From Bacillota bacterium (lineage in GTDB: Bacteria; Bacillota; Limnochordia; Limnochordales; ZCTH02-B6): a stretch of DNA of 64,000 nt. Under the pieces are notes generated by a model. It saw only the letters and a program-made list of their open reading frames with translations, was not told where the DNA came from and searched no databases. The stretch lies in NCBI GenBank assembly GCA_017577945.1, contig PKQS01000013.1:94077-158076 (forward strand), read 5' to 3'. Shown here one piece after another: positions 50,498 through 60,578 of this stretch; position 1 is the stretch's first letter, and every line of letters begins with the position of its first letter. The position numbers were made by a program, and so were the translations under genes.

Positions 50498-50770
50498 GTG
50501 CTGGATTTGTTCACCCGCTGGTTCCGCAGCGAAGAACAAAGCAAACAGGTGGCCAAAGAGCGCCTGCGGCTGGTGCTGGTGCAGGACCGGGTATCCTTGA
50601 CGGCCCAGGAGATGGAGGCGCTGAAAGAGGACTTGCTCGCCGTCATCTCCAAGTACCTCGAGATCGACGAGAGCGGTCCCGACGTGACGCTGGAGCGAGA
50701 CGGCCAGTCGGTGGCGCTGGTGGCGACCATTCCCATCAAGCGCACCGCCGCGGAGCGCGTCAGAGGCTGA
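50498..50770 (+). CDS. minE: Cell-division topological factor MinE
   Basis: A 90-residue MinE. The membrane-binding N-terminus VLDLFTRWF is followed by the anti-MinCD helix (SKQVAKERLRLVLVQDRVSL) and the dimerization domain (DLLAVISKYLEIDESGPDVTLERD). MinE stimulates MinD ATPase and drives oscillation. The GTG start is seven bases after GGAGGG and 20 bases after minD. Bacillus lacks minE, while several other Bacillota have it. Confidence 0.95.
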   Translation: MLDLFTRWFRSEEQSKQVAKERLRLVLVQDRVSLTAQEMEALKEDLLAVISKYLEIDESGPDVTLERDGQSVALVATIPIKRTAAERVRG

Positions 50771-50811
50771 CCGTCGCCGCGAAGGTGGGATGACGAACAC
50801 TCGGCCCCGCC

Positions 50812-51936
50812 ATGGAGCGCAAACGGACGCGCAACTTTGACTTCGTCCTGCTGATCTCGGTGCTCGCACTGTTCTCCTTCGGCTTGGTGGTCGTCTTCAG
50901 CGCCACGCGGGGGTTGAACCCATCGGCGCCGTACCACTACGTCATCCGGCAAGCCATGGCCGCCGCTATCGGCTTGCTGGCGGGCCTCGTCGTAGCCTGG
51001 CGCGTCGACTATCACGACCTGCTGCGCCTGGCGCCTCTGGCGTACGCTGCGACGCTGCTGCTGCTCGGCGGCGTGCTCGTGGCGGGCCGGGTCAGCGGCG
51101 GCGCCGAGCGGTGGATTAGCATCGGGGGCTTCAGCCTGCAGCCGTCGGAACTGGCCAAGACCAGCCTCATTCTGGTCCTGGCCCATACGCTGGCGGACAG
51201 CGAGCGCGTGAAGCGCTGGTCGGGCGTCATCCGGGCGCTGGCGTACACGGCGCTGCCGGTGGGGCTGGTGCTGCTGCAGCCGGACCTGGGCACCGCCATT
51301 ACGCTGATCGCCATCACCTTCGGGATGCTGTATTTCGCCGGCGCCCAGCTGCGGCATCTGGCCATTCTCGGCGCGCTGGGCGCGGCGGCGGTGGTTACCG
51401 CCGTGGTCGGTTCCATTCAAGGCTGGCTTCCTATTCTCAAGCCGTACCAGGTGACGCGGCTCGTCGTTTTTCTTGACCCGTACAGCTACCAGCACGACGC
51501 CGGCTGGAACGTCATTCAGTCGATGATCGCCATCGGCTCGGGCAGCTTTTTCGGCAAAGGCCTCTTTGCCGGTTCGCAGACGCAGCTCAACTTCGTGCCG
51601 GCGCGGCACACCGACTTCATCTTTTCGGTCATCGGCGAGGAGTTCGGCTTCGTGGGCGGGCTGTTGGTGCTCTCCCTGTTTGCGCTCGTCTTCTGGCGGT
51701 GCGGACGCATTTTGCTGACGGCGAAAGACCGGCAAGGCAGCCTGATCGTCGCCGGCGTGGTGACCATTCTGTTCGTGCACGTCTTAATCAACGTCGGCAT
51801 GACGCTGGGCGTCATGCCCGTGACGGGCTTGCCGCTGCCTTTCATCAGCTACGGCGGCACGGCCGTCATGACCACGTTCTTCAACATCGGCCTCGTCCTC
51901 AACGTGGGCCTGCGGCGGAAAAAGCTCCTCTTCTGA
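50812..51936 (+). CDS. rodA: Rod-shape SEDS glycosyltransferase RodA
   Basis: A ten-helix SEDS protein of 374 residues that polymerises lipid II. Family marks are GGAERWISIGGFSLQPSELAK, LVLLQPDLGTAITL, the catalytic-region RHTDFIFSVIGEEFGFVGG, and GVMPVTGLPLPFISYGGTAVMT. RodA rather than FtsW is favoured by the locus with mreBCD and mrdA. The ATG follows a purine-poor stretch, so the ribosome site is weak. Confidence 0.94.
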   Translation: MERKRTRNFDFVLLISVLALFSFGLVVVFSATRGLNPSAPYHYVIRQAMAAAIGLLAGLVVAWRVDYHDLLRLAPLAYAATLLLLGGVLVAGRVSGGAERWISIGGFSLQPSELAKTSLILVLAHTLADSERVKRWSGVIRALAYTALPVGLVLLQPDLGTAITLIAITFGMLYFAGAQLRHLAILGALGAAAVVTAVVGSIQGWLPILKPYQVTRLVVFLDPYSYQHDAGWNVIQSMIAIGSGSFFGKGLFAGSQTQLNFVPARHTDFIFSVIGEEFGFVGGLLVLSLFALVFWRCGRILLTAKDRQGSLIVAGVVTILFVHVLINVGMTLGVMPVTGLPLPFISYGGTAVMTTFFNIGLVLNVGLRRKKLLF

Positions 51937-52051
51937 AGTTCCCGGCCCATCATCCGCGCTTTTGGAAGCTCATATATTAGACGGTGCCCGGCGGGCGGAA
52001 CGGCCGGCTGCCGAGTCGCTTCGGCACCTGGCGGGACCGGAGGTGGGGCTC

Positions 52052-52324
52052 GTGCGGCTGTCCGGCTTTGTGCGCAACGCGGCGTTCGCCTTCGTGTTGC
52101 TGCTCCTGGCCGTCGCGGTCGACCGCCTCGACGCACCGGCCACTCGGCCTGTGCGGAATTACATCGTGTTCGTGCTCAGCCATGATCTGGACTACCGCCC
52201 CTGGCTGGAGGCCGTGCGCGGCCGGCTTACGTGGCCGCCCCTTTTCCGGCAGCCCGGCGCGGGGCTTGACGCGGGCAGCGTGGATCCCGCCGCGCCCGAG
52301 CCCGGCGCATCCGGCGGCCGGTGA
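52052..52324 (+). CDS. Small single-span membrane protein at the spoIVFA position
   Basis: A 90-residue protein with one hydrophobic helix (FAFVLLLLAVAV, about residues 11-22), then RPVRNYIVFVLSHDLDYRPWLEAVRG and a Pro/Gly/Ala-rich end. The GTG is eight bases after GGAGG. It stands directly before an M50 protease gene, exactly where SpoIVFA lies before SpoIVFB in Bacillus. It has the same kind of juxtamembrane region but no LytM/M23 domain. A role as anchor or regulator of the protease is inferred; no family is firmly recognised. Confidence 0.65.
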   Translation: MRLSGFVRNAAFAFVLLLLAVAVDRLDAPATRPVRNYIVFVLSHDLDYRPWLEAVRGRLTWPPLFRQPGAGLDAGSVDPAAPEPGASGGR

Positions 52325-52330
52325 CGGGCG

Positions 52331-53224
52331 GTGACGCTCTTCGCCGTCGCCGGCATTCGCTTCCGGGTGCACTGGCTCTTCGTGTTGCTGCTCTTGGCGA
52401 CGGCGTGGACGGGCCGGGCGGCGGAGGGGCTCGTCATGTTTGCCGTAGTGCTTGTGCACGAGCTGGCTCACGTGGCGGCGGCCCGGGGCCGCGGCGTGAC
52501 GGTGCGGGAAGTGGAGCTGCTGCCCTTCGGCGGCGTGGCGCGGACGGAAGGGATGCTCTCGGCGGATCCGGGCGTGGAGGCTGCGGTGGCGTGGGCGGGA
52601 CCGGCCGCCAACGGGGTCTTGGCCGCACTGGGCTGGCTAGCCGGGCGCTGGAACGCGGTGCCCGCGGGCTGGGCGCTTTTTTTCATCGGAGCCAACGGGG
52701 TCGTGGCCGCCTTCAACCTGCTGCCCGCCCTGCCTCTGGACGGCGGCAGGCTGTACCGGGCGTACCGGGCGCGGCAAGTGGGCTTGCGCCGAGCCACGGC
52801 GGAAGCGGCCCGGCTGGGGAAGGCGCTGGGTGCGGCGTTGATTCTCGGCGGCGCGACGCTGTTCGCGCTGGGGGTCGCGGCCTTTACGCTGCCCGTGCTG
52901 GGCGCCGTCGTTTACACGGCCGCCGGCCGGGAAGAGGCGGCCGCCGCCTACGTGTTCATGGCCCATCTCGCGCGGCGGCGCGAGGCGCTGGCCCGCCGTG
53001 GGTGCATGGCGGCGGCACCGCTGGCCGCCCGCGCGGACGTGCTTCTCATCCAGGTTCTCGAACGGTTCTTGCCCCAGAAGTATTACGTCGTCTGGATCGT
53101 GGACGAAGGCGGCCGCCTGGTGGGCGTCGCGTCCGAATCCGAGCTGCTGCAGGCGCTGTTCGAGCGGGGGCCGGAGACGCCGCTGAAAGCGCTTGTGCAA
53201 GGGCGTTTCATTGACAGAAAGTAA
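52331..53224 (+). CDS. M50 intramembrane metalloprotease (SpoIVFB-like)
   Basis: A 297-residue site-2-protease family member. Zinc motif HELAH at residues 43-47 in a membrane helix, and the second-ligand motif NLLPALPLDGGRL near residue 134. After the membrane region the last 90 residues form a CBS-like regulatory domain (VLERFLPQKYYVVWIVDEGGRLVGVASESELLQAL). SpoIVFB, which cleaves pro-sigma-K, has this layout and this locus. Whether the organism sporulates is not shown, so the substrate may differ. The GTG start lies seven bases after the small membrane protein stop. Confidence 0.88.
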   Translation: MTLFAVAGIRFRVHWLFVLLLLATAWTGRAAEGLVMFAVVLVHELAHVAAARGRGVTVREVELLPFGGVARTEGMLSADPGVEAAVAWAGPAANGVLAALGWLAGRWNAVPAGWALFFIGANGVVAAFNLLPALPLDGGRLYRAYRARQVGLRRATAEAARLGKALGAALILGGATLFALGVAAFTLPVLGAVVYTAAGREEAAAAYVFMAHLARRREALARRGCMAAAPLAARADVLLIQVLERFLPQKYYVVWIVDEGGRLVGVASESELLQALFERGPETPLKALVQGRFIDRK

Positions 53225-53239
53225 GATATCTGGTATTGT
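53211..53239 (+). promoter_or_regulatory. Promoter for rng
   Basis: TTGACA (53211-53216), 17-base spacer, TATTGT (53234-53239), overlapping the end of the M50 gene. Predicted start near 53246. The 145-base leader holds a hairpin, AGCCGGG (53269-53275) with CCCGGCT (53295-53301). Confidence 0.7.
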
Positions 53240-53390
53240 ATTACCGCATATATGTTCGCCTTCTTGGGAGCCGGGGGTGGGGAATAGGCGCCGTCCCGGC
53301 TTTCGCATAATATGGGTGAGTTTTTTCCACGTTGCCTCTCTCGTCCGGCAGGGCTTGGCGTCCGGGAGCGTTCAGGAGTGAACAATTGAC

Positions 53391-55079
53391 ATGGAAAAAG
53401 AGATTATCGTCAACGCCGGCTTCGGAGAGACGCGAGCGGCGATCCGGGAAGATCGCCGGCTCGTTGACCTGTTTTTGGAGCGGGAAAACCACCAGTCGGT
53501 GGTGGGAAACATTTACAAAGGCCGGGTCGAAAACGTCCTGCCGGGCATGCAGGCGGCGTTCGTCGACATCGGCCTCGAACGCAACGCGTTCTTGTACGTG
53601 GACGACGTCATCGAACCGAGCAACGGCACGGACGGAGGAACGGCGCGAAGTCGCTTCAAGTCCATCAACGACGTGCTGAAGCCGGGCGATGAAATCATCG
53701 TCCAGGTCGCCAAGGGGCCCATCGGCACCAAAGGGGCCCGGATCGTCACGAACCTTAGCATCCCCGGCCGCTACGTGGTGTTGACGCCGAAGACGGATCA
53801 TATCGCCGTCTCCCGGCGCATCACCGACGAGGCCGAGCGGGAACGGCTGAAGGCCGTGGCCCGCAAAGTGTGCCCGCCGGGCGTCGGCCTGATTATCCGC
53901 ACGCTGGCCCAGGGCAAGGACGAAGAAGCGATCGCCCAGGATTGCCGGTTCTTGCTCAGCGTGTGGAGGAAGATTCAGCGCCGCGCCCAGACCCAGCCCG
54001 CCCCCGCCTTGCTGTACAAAGACTTCGACCTCGTGTACCGCCTCGTACGCGACGAATTCACCCCGGAAGTGACGAAGTTCATCGTTGACGACGAAGCCAC
54101 GTACCGCACCATCCTGGATCTGCTGGACGCCTTCTCGCCGGCCATGAAGTCACGCGTGTACAAGTACTCCGGCGCGAAGCCCATCTTTGAGTTTTACGGC
54201 ATCGAAGAGCAGATCCAGCGGTCGCTGCAGCGCAAGGTGTGGCTCGAGAGCGGTGGCTACATCGTCATCGATCACACGGAAGCTTTGACGAGTATTGACG
54301 TGAACACGGGGCGGTTCATCGGCACGACGGATTTGGCCGACACGGTGCTGAAGACGAACTTGGAGGCGGCGCGGGAAATCGCGTATCAGCTGCGTTTGCG
54401 GGACATCGGGGGCATTATCATCATCGACTTCATCGACATGGACTCCGACGCGGACCGCCAGAAAGTGCTGGCCGAGTTCGAGGCGGCGCTGGGGCGCGAC
54501 AAGACTCGCTCGCACATTTTGGGCTTCACAAGCCTGGGCCTGCTGGAGATGACCCGCAAGAAGGTGACCGAGGACATGATGGCCCGGCTGCAGCGCACCT
54601 GCCCGTACTGTGACGGTTCGGGCAGGGTGCTGTCCGAGGAGACCGTAGCCCACCGGGCCGAGCGGGAGCTGATCAAGCGGGCGCGCTCCACGGACGACGA
54701 AGCGTTTCTCGTGGTGTGCCATCCCTCGGTGGCTTCGGTTATCATCGGCCCCAACGGTTCGGTGCTGCACCGGCTGGAGCAGTTGACGGGGAAGACCATT
54801 TACGTCAAAGGGTCCGAAACGATGCATGTGGAAGAGTTTCAAATCACCTCGGGCGACAAGCAGGCCATGGAAGAGCTGGCGTTGCCGGTGCGGCCCGGGG
54901 AAGTGGTGGACATTCGCATCGAGGAGCCCCACATCACCAATCCCAACGACGGCATTGCGCGCATCGAGGGCTACGTCATCGACGTGGAAGGCGGCGGGCG
55001 CCACGTGGGGCAGCGGCACAAAGTGGAAATTACCCGGGTGTTCCGCACGTACGCCAAAGCCAGATTGGTCGTCAATTGA
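53391..55079 (+). CDS. rng: Ribonuclease E/G
   Basis: A 562-residue Rne/Rng endoribonuclease for rRNA and mRNA processing. The S1 domain has NIYKGRVENVLPGMQAAFVDIGLERNAFLYVDD. The 5'-sensor and DNase I-like catalytic part contain GGYIVIDHTEALTSIDVNTG and GGIIIIDFIDM, with the metal-binding Asp residues. CPYCDGSGRVLS is the zinc-link. The last 45 residues are a TRAM-like RNA-binding extension (GIARIEGYVIDVEGGGRHVG). The start ATG comes after a weak AGGAG. It precedes rplU in the common order. Confidence 0.95.
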   Translation: MEKEIIVNAGFGETRAAIREDRRLVDLFLERENHQSVVGNIYKGRVENVLPGMQAAFVDIGLERNAFLYVDDVIEPSNGTDGGTARSRFKSINDVLKPGDEIIVQVAKGPIGTKGARIVTNLSIPGRYVVLTPKTDHIAVSRRITDEAERERLKAVARKVCPPGVGLIIRTLAQGKDEEAIAQDCRFLLSVWRKIQRRAQTQPAPALLYKDFDLVYRLVRDEFTPEVTKFIVDDEATYRTILDLLDAFSPAMKSRVYKYSGAKPIFEFYGIEEQIQRSLQRKVWLESGGYIVIDHTEALTSIDVNTGRFIGTTDLADTVLKTNLEAAREIAYQLRLRDIGGIIIIDFIDMDSDADRQKVLAEFEAALGRDKTRSHILGFTSLGLLEMTRKKVTEDMMARLQRTCPYCDGSGRVLSEETVAHRAERELIKRARSTDDEAFLVVCHPSVASVIIGPNGSVLHRLEQLTGKTIYVKGSETMHVEEFQITSGDKQAMEELALPVRPGEVVDIRIEEPHITNPNDGIARIEGYVIDVEGGGRHVGQRHKVEITRVFRTYAKARLVVN

Positions 55080-55105
55080 CAGTCGCCGGCGGTGCGTGCT
55101 AGAAT
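55076..55105 (+). promoter_or_regulatory. Promoter for rplU
   Basis: TTGACA (55076-55081), 18-base spacer, TAGAAT (55100-55105), beginning in the rng stop region. Predicted start near 55112. Confidence 0.65.
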
Positions 55106-55118
55106 CGCAGGGATGACT

Positions 55119-55140
55119 CTTGCGGCAAGGAGGCCGCAAG
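55119..55140 (+). promoter_or_regulatory. Hairpin in the rplU leader (possible L21 leader)
   Basis: Perfect eight-base-pair stem, CTTGCGGC (55119-55126) with GCCGCAAG (55133-55140), and loop AAGGAG, in the short leader of rplU. Leaders upstream of rplU are known autoregulatory sites in Bacillota. Here the loop looks like a ribosome-binding sequence. Confidence 0.45.
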
Positions 55141-55168
55141 GGCAAAGTGACGGAGGGGTACGCAGCCC

Positions 55169-55486
55169 ATGGCGAGCTATGCGATTATAGAAACGGGCGG
55201 AAAGCAATACAAGGTCACTGAGGGCCAGTCCATCCGCGTCGAGAAGCTGCCGGTGGAGCCGGGGCAGGAAGTGCGCCTCGAGCGGGTCTTGCTGGTCAGC
55301 AAGGACGGCAGCGTGAAGATCGGCAAGCCGACGGTGGAGGGCGCGGCGGTGGTGGCGCGGGCCAAGGAGCATGGCCGCGGCCGCAAGATCGTGATCTTCA
55401 AGTACAAGCCCAAGAAGAATTATCGTCGGCGTGCCGGCCATCGGCAGCCGTACACGGAGCTGCTGATCGAGAAGATCGAAGCGTAA
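55169..55486 (+). CDS. rplU: Ribosomal protein L21
   Basis: A 105-residue L21 protein: [24 protein letters not shown] at the start and [26 protein letters not shown] at the end. L21 binds 23S rRNA in the large subunit. It is followed by prp and rpmA, the conserved rplU-prp-rpmA order of Bacillota. Confidence 0.98.
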   Translation: MASYAIIETGGKQYKVTEGQSIRVEKLPVEPGQEVRLERVLLVSKDGSVKIGKPTVEGAAVVARAKEHGRGRKIVIFKYKPKKNYRRRAGHRQPYTELLIEKIEA

Positions 55487-55500
55487 CGTCGCGTGCACGG

Positions 55501-55833
55501 ATGGTTACGGTCGAGGTGTACCGGGACGCCGCGGGCCGCATCCGGGGATTTCGCTCCACGGGCCACGCCGGCTACGGCGCGTACGGGCAGGACATCGTCT
55601 GCGCAGCGGTGTCGGCCATCACGCAGACGGCCGTGCTGGGGCTGCTGGAGCACGTCAAGGCGGAAGCGGCCGTAGCGCAGGCGCCGGGCCGCTTGGAGTG
55701 CAAGGTCAGCGGCGAGTGGGCGGCGCGGGAAGCCGTGCAGGCGGTGCTGGCGGCGATGACGCTGGGCCTGCGCGAAGTGGAGCGGCAGTATCCGAAGCAC
55801 GTGCGCGTGCGCGACGTTGAGGTTTCATCTTAA
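55501..55833 (+). CDS. prp: Ribosomal-processing cysteine protease Prp
   Basis: A 110-residue cysteine protease that trims the N-terminus of L27. The catalytic pair His22 and Cys34 lies in GHAGYGAYGQDIVCAAVSA. The length and position between L21 and L27 are standard. The rpmA product next door carries the matching cleavage sequence. Confidence 0.96.
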   Translation: MVTVEVYRDAAGRIRGFRSTGHAGYGAYGQDIVCAAVSAITQTAVLGLLEHVKAEAAVAQAPGRLECKVSGEWAAREAVQAVLAAMTLGLREVERQYPKHVRVRDVEVSS

Positions 55834-55894
55834 GTTCTCTGCGGAGCGGATACCAGCGTTTAGAAGCGTTTGAGTTTGAAAGGAGGCGGCGGGC

Positions 55895-56191
55895 ATGACC
55901 TTCCGCATGGATCTGCAGCTGTTTGCGACGAAGAAGGCCGGCGGCAGCTCGAGGAACGGCCGCGACAGCCGGAGCAAGCGGCTGGGCGTCAAGCGTCACA
56001 GCGGCCAGCTGGTGACGGCCGGCAGCATTATCGTGCGCCAGCGCGGCACCAAGGTTCATCCCGGCGTGAACGTGGGGATGGGGAAGGACTTCACGCTGTA
56101 CGCGAAGATCGACGGCTACGTGCAGTTTGAGCCGATGGGCCGCAACGGCAAGCGGGTCAGCGTGTACCCCGAGCCGGTCGCCGCGTCGTGA
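55895..56191 (+). CDS. rpmA: Ribosomal protein L27 (with Prp-cleaved extension)
   Basis: A 98-residue L27: [23 protein letters not shown] and [16 protein letters not shown]. The first ten residues, [10 protein letters not shown], are the removable prosequence; Prp would cut after Phe10 to leave ATKKAGG as the mature end, which reaches the peptidyl-transferase centre. AAGGAGG lies about ten bases upstream of the ATG. Confidence 0.98.
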   Translation: MTFRMDLQLFATKKAGGSSRNGRDSRSKRLGVKRHSGQLVTAGSIIVRQRGTKVHPGVNVGMGKDFTLYAKIDGYVQFEPMGRNGKRVSVYPEPVAAS

Positions 56192-56233
56192 GGCGCCCAC
56201 CCTCGGCCGAGCGTCGTGTATACGCAGAAATAA

Positions 56234-57589
<1,356 letters not shown>

Positions 57590-57610
57590 CGCCTCGGTGG
57601 AGTTGGTGGA

Positions 57611-58252
57611 ATGAGCGGCCGCAAGCGACGTATCGGCATCATGGGGGGCACGTTCGACCCGATTCACTACGGGCACCTGGTGGCGGCGGCCGAAGCCCTG
57701 GAAGAGTTTGAACTGGAGCAGGTCATTTTCGTGCCCACGGGACAGCCGCCGCACAAACAGCCGGAGCTTGTCACCGACGCCTCGCACCGCTACATGATGG
57801 CGGTGCTCGCCACGGTCAACAACGAGCGTTTCGCTGTGTCGCGCATCGAAATCGACCGTCCGGGTCCCTCATATACGATGGACACGCTGCTGGAGCTGCA
57901 GCGCCGCTACGGGCCCGATACGGACTTGTATTTCATCACCGGCGCGGACGCCATGTCGCAGATCTTGCAGTGGAAGGGCGGTGCGTCGCTGTTCGAGATG
58001 TGCCACTTCATCGCGGCGACGCGGCCCGGCTACGCGCTGATGACGTTCAAGAAGGCCCTGGGACCGGTGTACGAGAAGTATAAGGATCGGATTCATCCGC
58101 TGCAGGTGCCGGCGCTGGCCATCTCTTCTACCGACATTCGCCAGCGGATTCGCCAGGGCCGCTCGGCCCGGTATCTGGTTCCGGACCCGGTGTGGCACTA
58201 CATCGTGAAGAATGGGTTGTACCGATGGAAGGGCACGGATACGGAGACGTAA
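57611..58252 (+). CDS. nadD: Nicotinate-nucleotide adenylyltransferase NadD
   Basis: NadD makes deamido-NAD from NaMN and ATP. The nucleotidyltransferase motif GGTFDPIHYGHLV and the second motif ISSTDIRQRI are intact. 213 residues. A GGTGGA site precedes the ATG. yqeK overlaps its last bases, which fits the Bacillus order nadD-yqeK-rsfS. Confidence 0.96.
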   Translation: MSGRKRRIGIMGGTFDPIHYGHLVAAAEALEEFELEQVIFVPTGQPPHKQPELVTDASHRYMMAVLATVNNERFAVSRIEIDRPGPSYTMDTLLELQRRYGPDTDLYFITGADAMSQILQWKGGASLFEMCHFIAATRPGYALMTFKKALGPVYEKYKDRIHPLQVPALAISSTDIRQRIRQGRSARYLVPDPVWHYIVKNGLYRWKGTDTET

Positions 58253-58809
58253 AAGCGGTCGCGGAGGAGGTGCGCCGGCGGCTGTCGCCGGCGCGGTTCG
58301 CCCATGTGGAGGGTGTCGTCCAGTCGGCGGCGGAGCTGGCCCGGCGGTGGGGCGTATCCGAAGACAAGGCGGTGCTGGCCGCTTGGCTGCACGACGTGGC
58401 CAAGGAGCTGCCGCCGGAGGCTTTATTGAGGCTGGCGGACGAATTTGGTATCATTTTTGACGATGAGATGAAGCACATGCCGCAATTGTGGCATGCGCCG
58501 GTGGGGGCGGAGCTGGCCCGGCGCGATTTCGGCGTGACCGACGAGGATGTGCTGTCGGCTATCCGCTACCACACGACGGGGCGTGCCGGGATGTCGGCGC
58601 TGGAAGCCATCGTGTTCCTGGCTGACCTCATCGAGCCGGGGCGGACGTTTCCGGGCGTCGAGGAGTTGCGGCGGCTGAGCCGGGAAGACCTGAACGCGGC
58701 GCTGCTGGCCGCGTACGACGGGCTCATCCGCTACGTGCTGGACCAGGGAGGTTTGCTGCATTCCGCTACGACTGCTGCCCGCAACGATTTGTTGCTGCGG
58801 CAAAGCTAG
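58225..58809 (+). CDS. yqeK: HD-domain Ap4A hydrolase YqeK
   Basis: A 194-residue HD hydrolase. The His of RFAHVEGVV and the HD pair in AAWLHDVAKELPPEALL, then the HAPVGAEL and YHTTGRAGMS segments, give the metal site of the YqeK family, which splits symmetric dinucleoside tetraphosphates. The ATG at 58225 overlaps the nadD end; upstream GTG 58192 is a less likely start. Confidence 0.93.
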   Translation: MEGHGYGDVKAVAEEVRRRLSPARFAHVEGVVQSAAELARRWGVSEDKAVLAAWLHDVAKELPPEALLRLADEFGIIFDDEMKHMPQLWHAPVGAELARRDFGVTDEDVLSAIRYHTTGRAGMSALEAIVFLADLIEPGRTFPGVEELRRLSREDLNAALLAAYDGLIRYVLDQGGLLHSATTAARNDLLLRQS

Positions 58810-58850
58810 CCACGGAGCGCAGTCGGCGCGGCGTGTGCTGGCTTTTTTAA
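58808..58850 (+). terminator. Possible terminator after yqeK
   Basis: AGCCA (58808-58812) can pair with TGGCT near 58838-58842, with inner GCGC pairing, followed by a run of six T (58843-58848). The stem is irregular. Confidence 0.35.
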
Positions 58851-58920
58851 GTTGTGGGGAGGACTAAGCGGCGGCAAGGCGTAACGTCTGCTGCACCGCC
58901 AACGAAAGGTCTTGAGGTGT

Positions 58921-60480
58921 ATGGAGCGGTCCGGCGTCGACATCGAACAGGAACTGCAAGCGTTCGAGGAACGGCGCAGGCGTCGCCGGGAGCGGCGCAA
59001 GCGGCAGCTCGTCATGACGGTGGTTGTGACGGTGCTCGCCTTGCTGCTGTTCGGTTTGACGGCCTACCTGACGTACCACCGGGGCATGCGCAACCTGGGG
59101 TTGTCCAGCCTGCGGCAGCCGGTTCCCGGCAGCTCCACCGTAGCGTCGGCGCCGGAGCCTGCGGGCGAGCCGCAGGCGGCGGGGCGTATCAACGTCCTGG
59201 TGGTCGGCACCGACGAGGAAATCGATCGGGTGGGCCGCACCGACACGATTATGCTGGTAAGTTTCGACCCGCGTACTGGTGACGCGGGTGTTTTGTCCAT
59301 TCCCCGAGATACGCGCGTGGAAGTTCCCGGACGGGGCTTTCAGCGCATCAACGTCGCGTACGCGGTGGGCGGGCCAGAGCTGCTCCGGCGGACGGTGGAG
59401 CAGCTGCTGGGCGTGCCGGTCCACTACTACGTCGCGCTGAACTTTACGAGCTTCGAGCGGTTCATTGACGCGCTGGGCGGCATCGAGGTCGACATTCCGC
59501 GGCCGATGAAGTACGACGACTACGCCCAGGGACTGCACATCGACTTGCCGGCGGGGCGGCAAGTGCTGAACGGCCGGCAGGCGTTGCATTATGTGCGCTA
59601 CCGGGATGCCTTGGGCGACGTGTCGGCGGTGGACCCGGCGCGCGGCGTGTACGACGGCCGGGTGCGGCGGCAGCTGGAGTTTGCCGAGCTGGTGGCGCGC
59701 AAAGTATTTAGCGTAAGCACGCTGCCGCGGCTGCCGCAGCTGGTCCAGGAGCTATTCGGCATGGTCCGGACCGACATCTCGCTGGACCGGGCGCTGGCGC
59801 TGCTGGTGTCGGCGCGTAACTTCGACGTGTCGCGCCTGCAGACGGCGGTGCTGCCGGGGACGGCGGGAACGGTGAACGGAGCCAGCTACTGGCTGATGGA
59901 TGCGGCCAAGGCGCGGGTCGTGGTGGACCGGGTCATCCGGGGTCTGGACCTGGTGACGGTGGAAGTGCTGAACGGCAGCGGGCGGCCGGGGGCAGCGACG
60001 GCGGCGGCCGACTGGCTGCGCAGCAACGGCTATGACGTGGTGCGGGTCGGGAATGCGCCGGCGGGCTTTTCCTACGAGCGCACGCAGGTCATCGTCAACC
60101 GGGCCGGCGTTGATGTGGAGGAGCTGACGGCGCTTCTGAACGGCCGCCTGGCGAGCCCGGCGGCAAACAGCCTCGCGGGAGACGGCGCACCGGCCGGCGT
60201 TCTCGTGGTGCAGGCGGCGCCGGTGCTGCGAGACCCGGCTTTTGTCGAGACGGGCGAGGCATCTCCCCCGGGCGGCGGCCGCAACGTGGCCAGCGCGGCG
60301 CCGAGCAGCGCGGGGCCGATCAGCACGGCGGCGGACGGCGCGCGGGCCGACAGCGCGGCGACGGGTGGAGCGGCCGCAGCCTCGCCGAGGGGCGCGACGG
60401 CTGCCGGGAGCGCGGCGACCGCCGGGAGTCCGACCGGCCCGGACGTGACCATCGTGTTGGGAATGGACTTTCGGCTGTGA
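58921..60480 (+). CDS. lytR: LytR-CpsA-Psr family wall-polymer transferase
   Basis: A 519-residue membrane protein with a basic N-terminus (EERRRRRRERRKRQ), one helix, an intact LCP domain (VLVVGTDEEIDRVGRTDTIMLVSFDP, VLSIPRDTRVEV, LNGRQALHYVRYRD) and a LytR_C domain (VEVLNGSGRPGAATAAADWLRSNGYDVVRVG). The final 110 residues are an Ala/Gly/Ser-rich tail. LCP enzymes attach anionic glycopolymers from lipid carriers to peptidoglycan. The conserved Asp and Arg are present, unlike in the LCP protein at 4186. The ATG is preferred; TTG 58912 is an alternative. Confidence 0.94.
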   Translation: MERSGVDIEQELQAFEERRRRRRERRKRQLVMTVVVTVLALLLFGLTAYLTYHRGMRNLGLSSLRQPVPGSSTVASAPEPAGEPQAAGRINVLVVGTDEEIDRVGRTDTIMLVSFDPRTGDAGVLSIPRDTRVEVPGRGFQRINVAYAVGGPELLRRTVEQLLGVPVHYYVALNFTSFERFIDALGGIEVDIPRPMKYDDYAQGLHIDLPAGRQVLNGRQALHYVRYRDALGDVSAVDPARGVYDGRVRRQLEFAELVARKVFSVSTLPRLPQLVQELFGMVRTDISLDRALALLVSARNFDVSRLQTAVLPGTAGTVNGASYWLMDAAKARVVVDRVIRGLDLVTVEVLNGSGRPGAATAAADWLRSNGYDVVRVGNAPAGFSYERTQVIVNRAGVDVEELTALLNGRLASPAANSLAGDGAPAGVLVVQAAPVLRDPAFVETGEASPPGGGRNVASAAPSSAGPISTAADGARADSAATGGAAAASPRGATAAGSAATAGSPTGPDVTIVLGMDFRL

Positions 60481-60578
60481 GCGGCTGGCTGTGAGCGGCA
60501 TGTCCCGAGCACGTGGTCGCCGGAGGAGCCACTGGCACCCCGGCACTAGCGGAGCGACTTCTTGGGGAGGGATCACTG

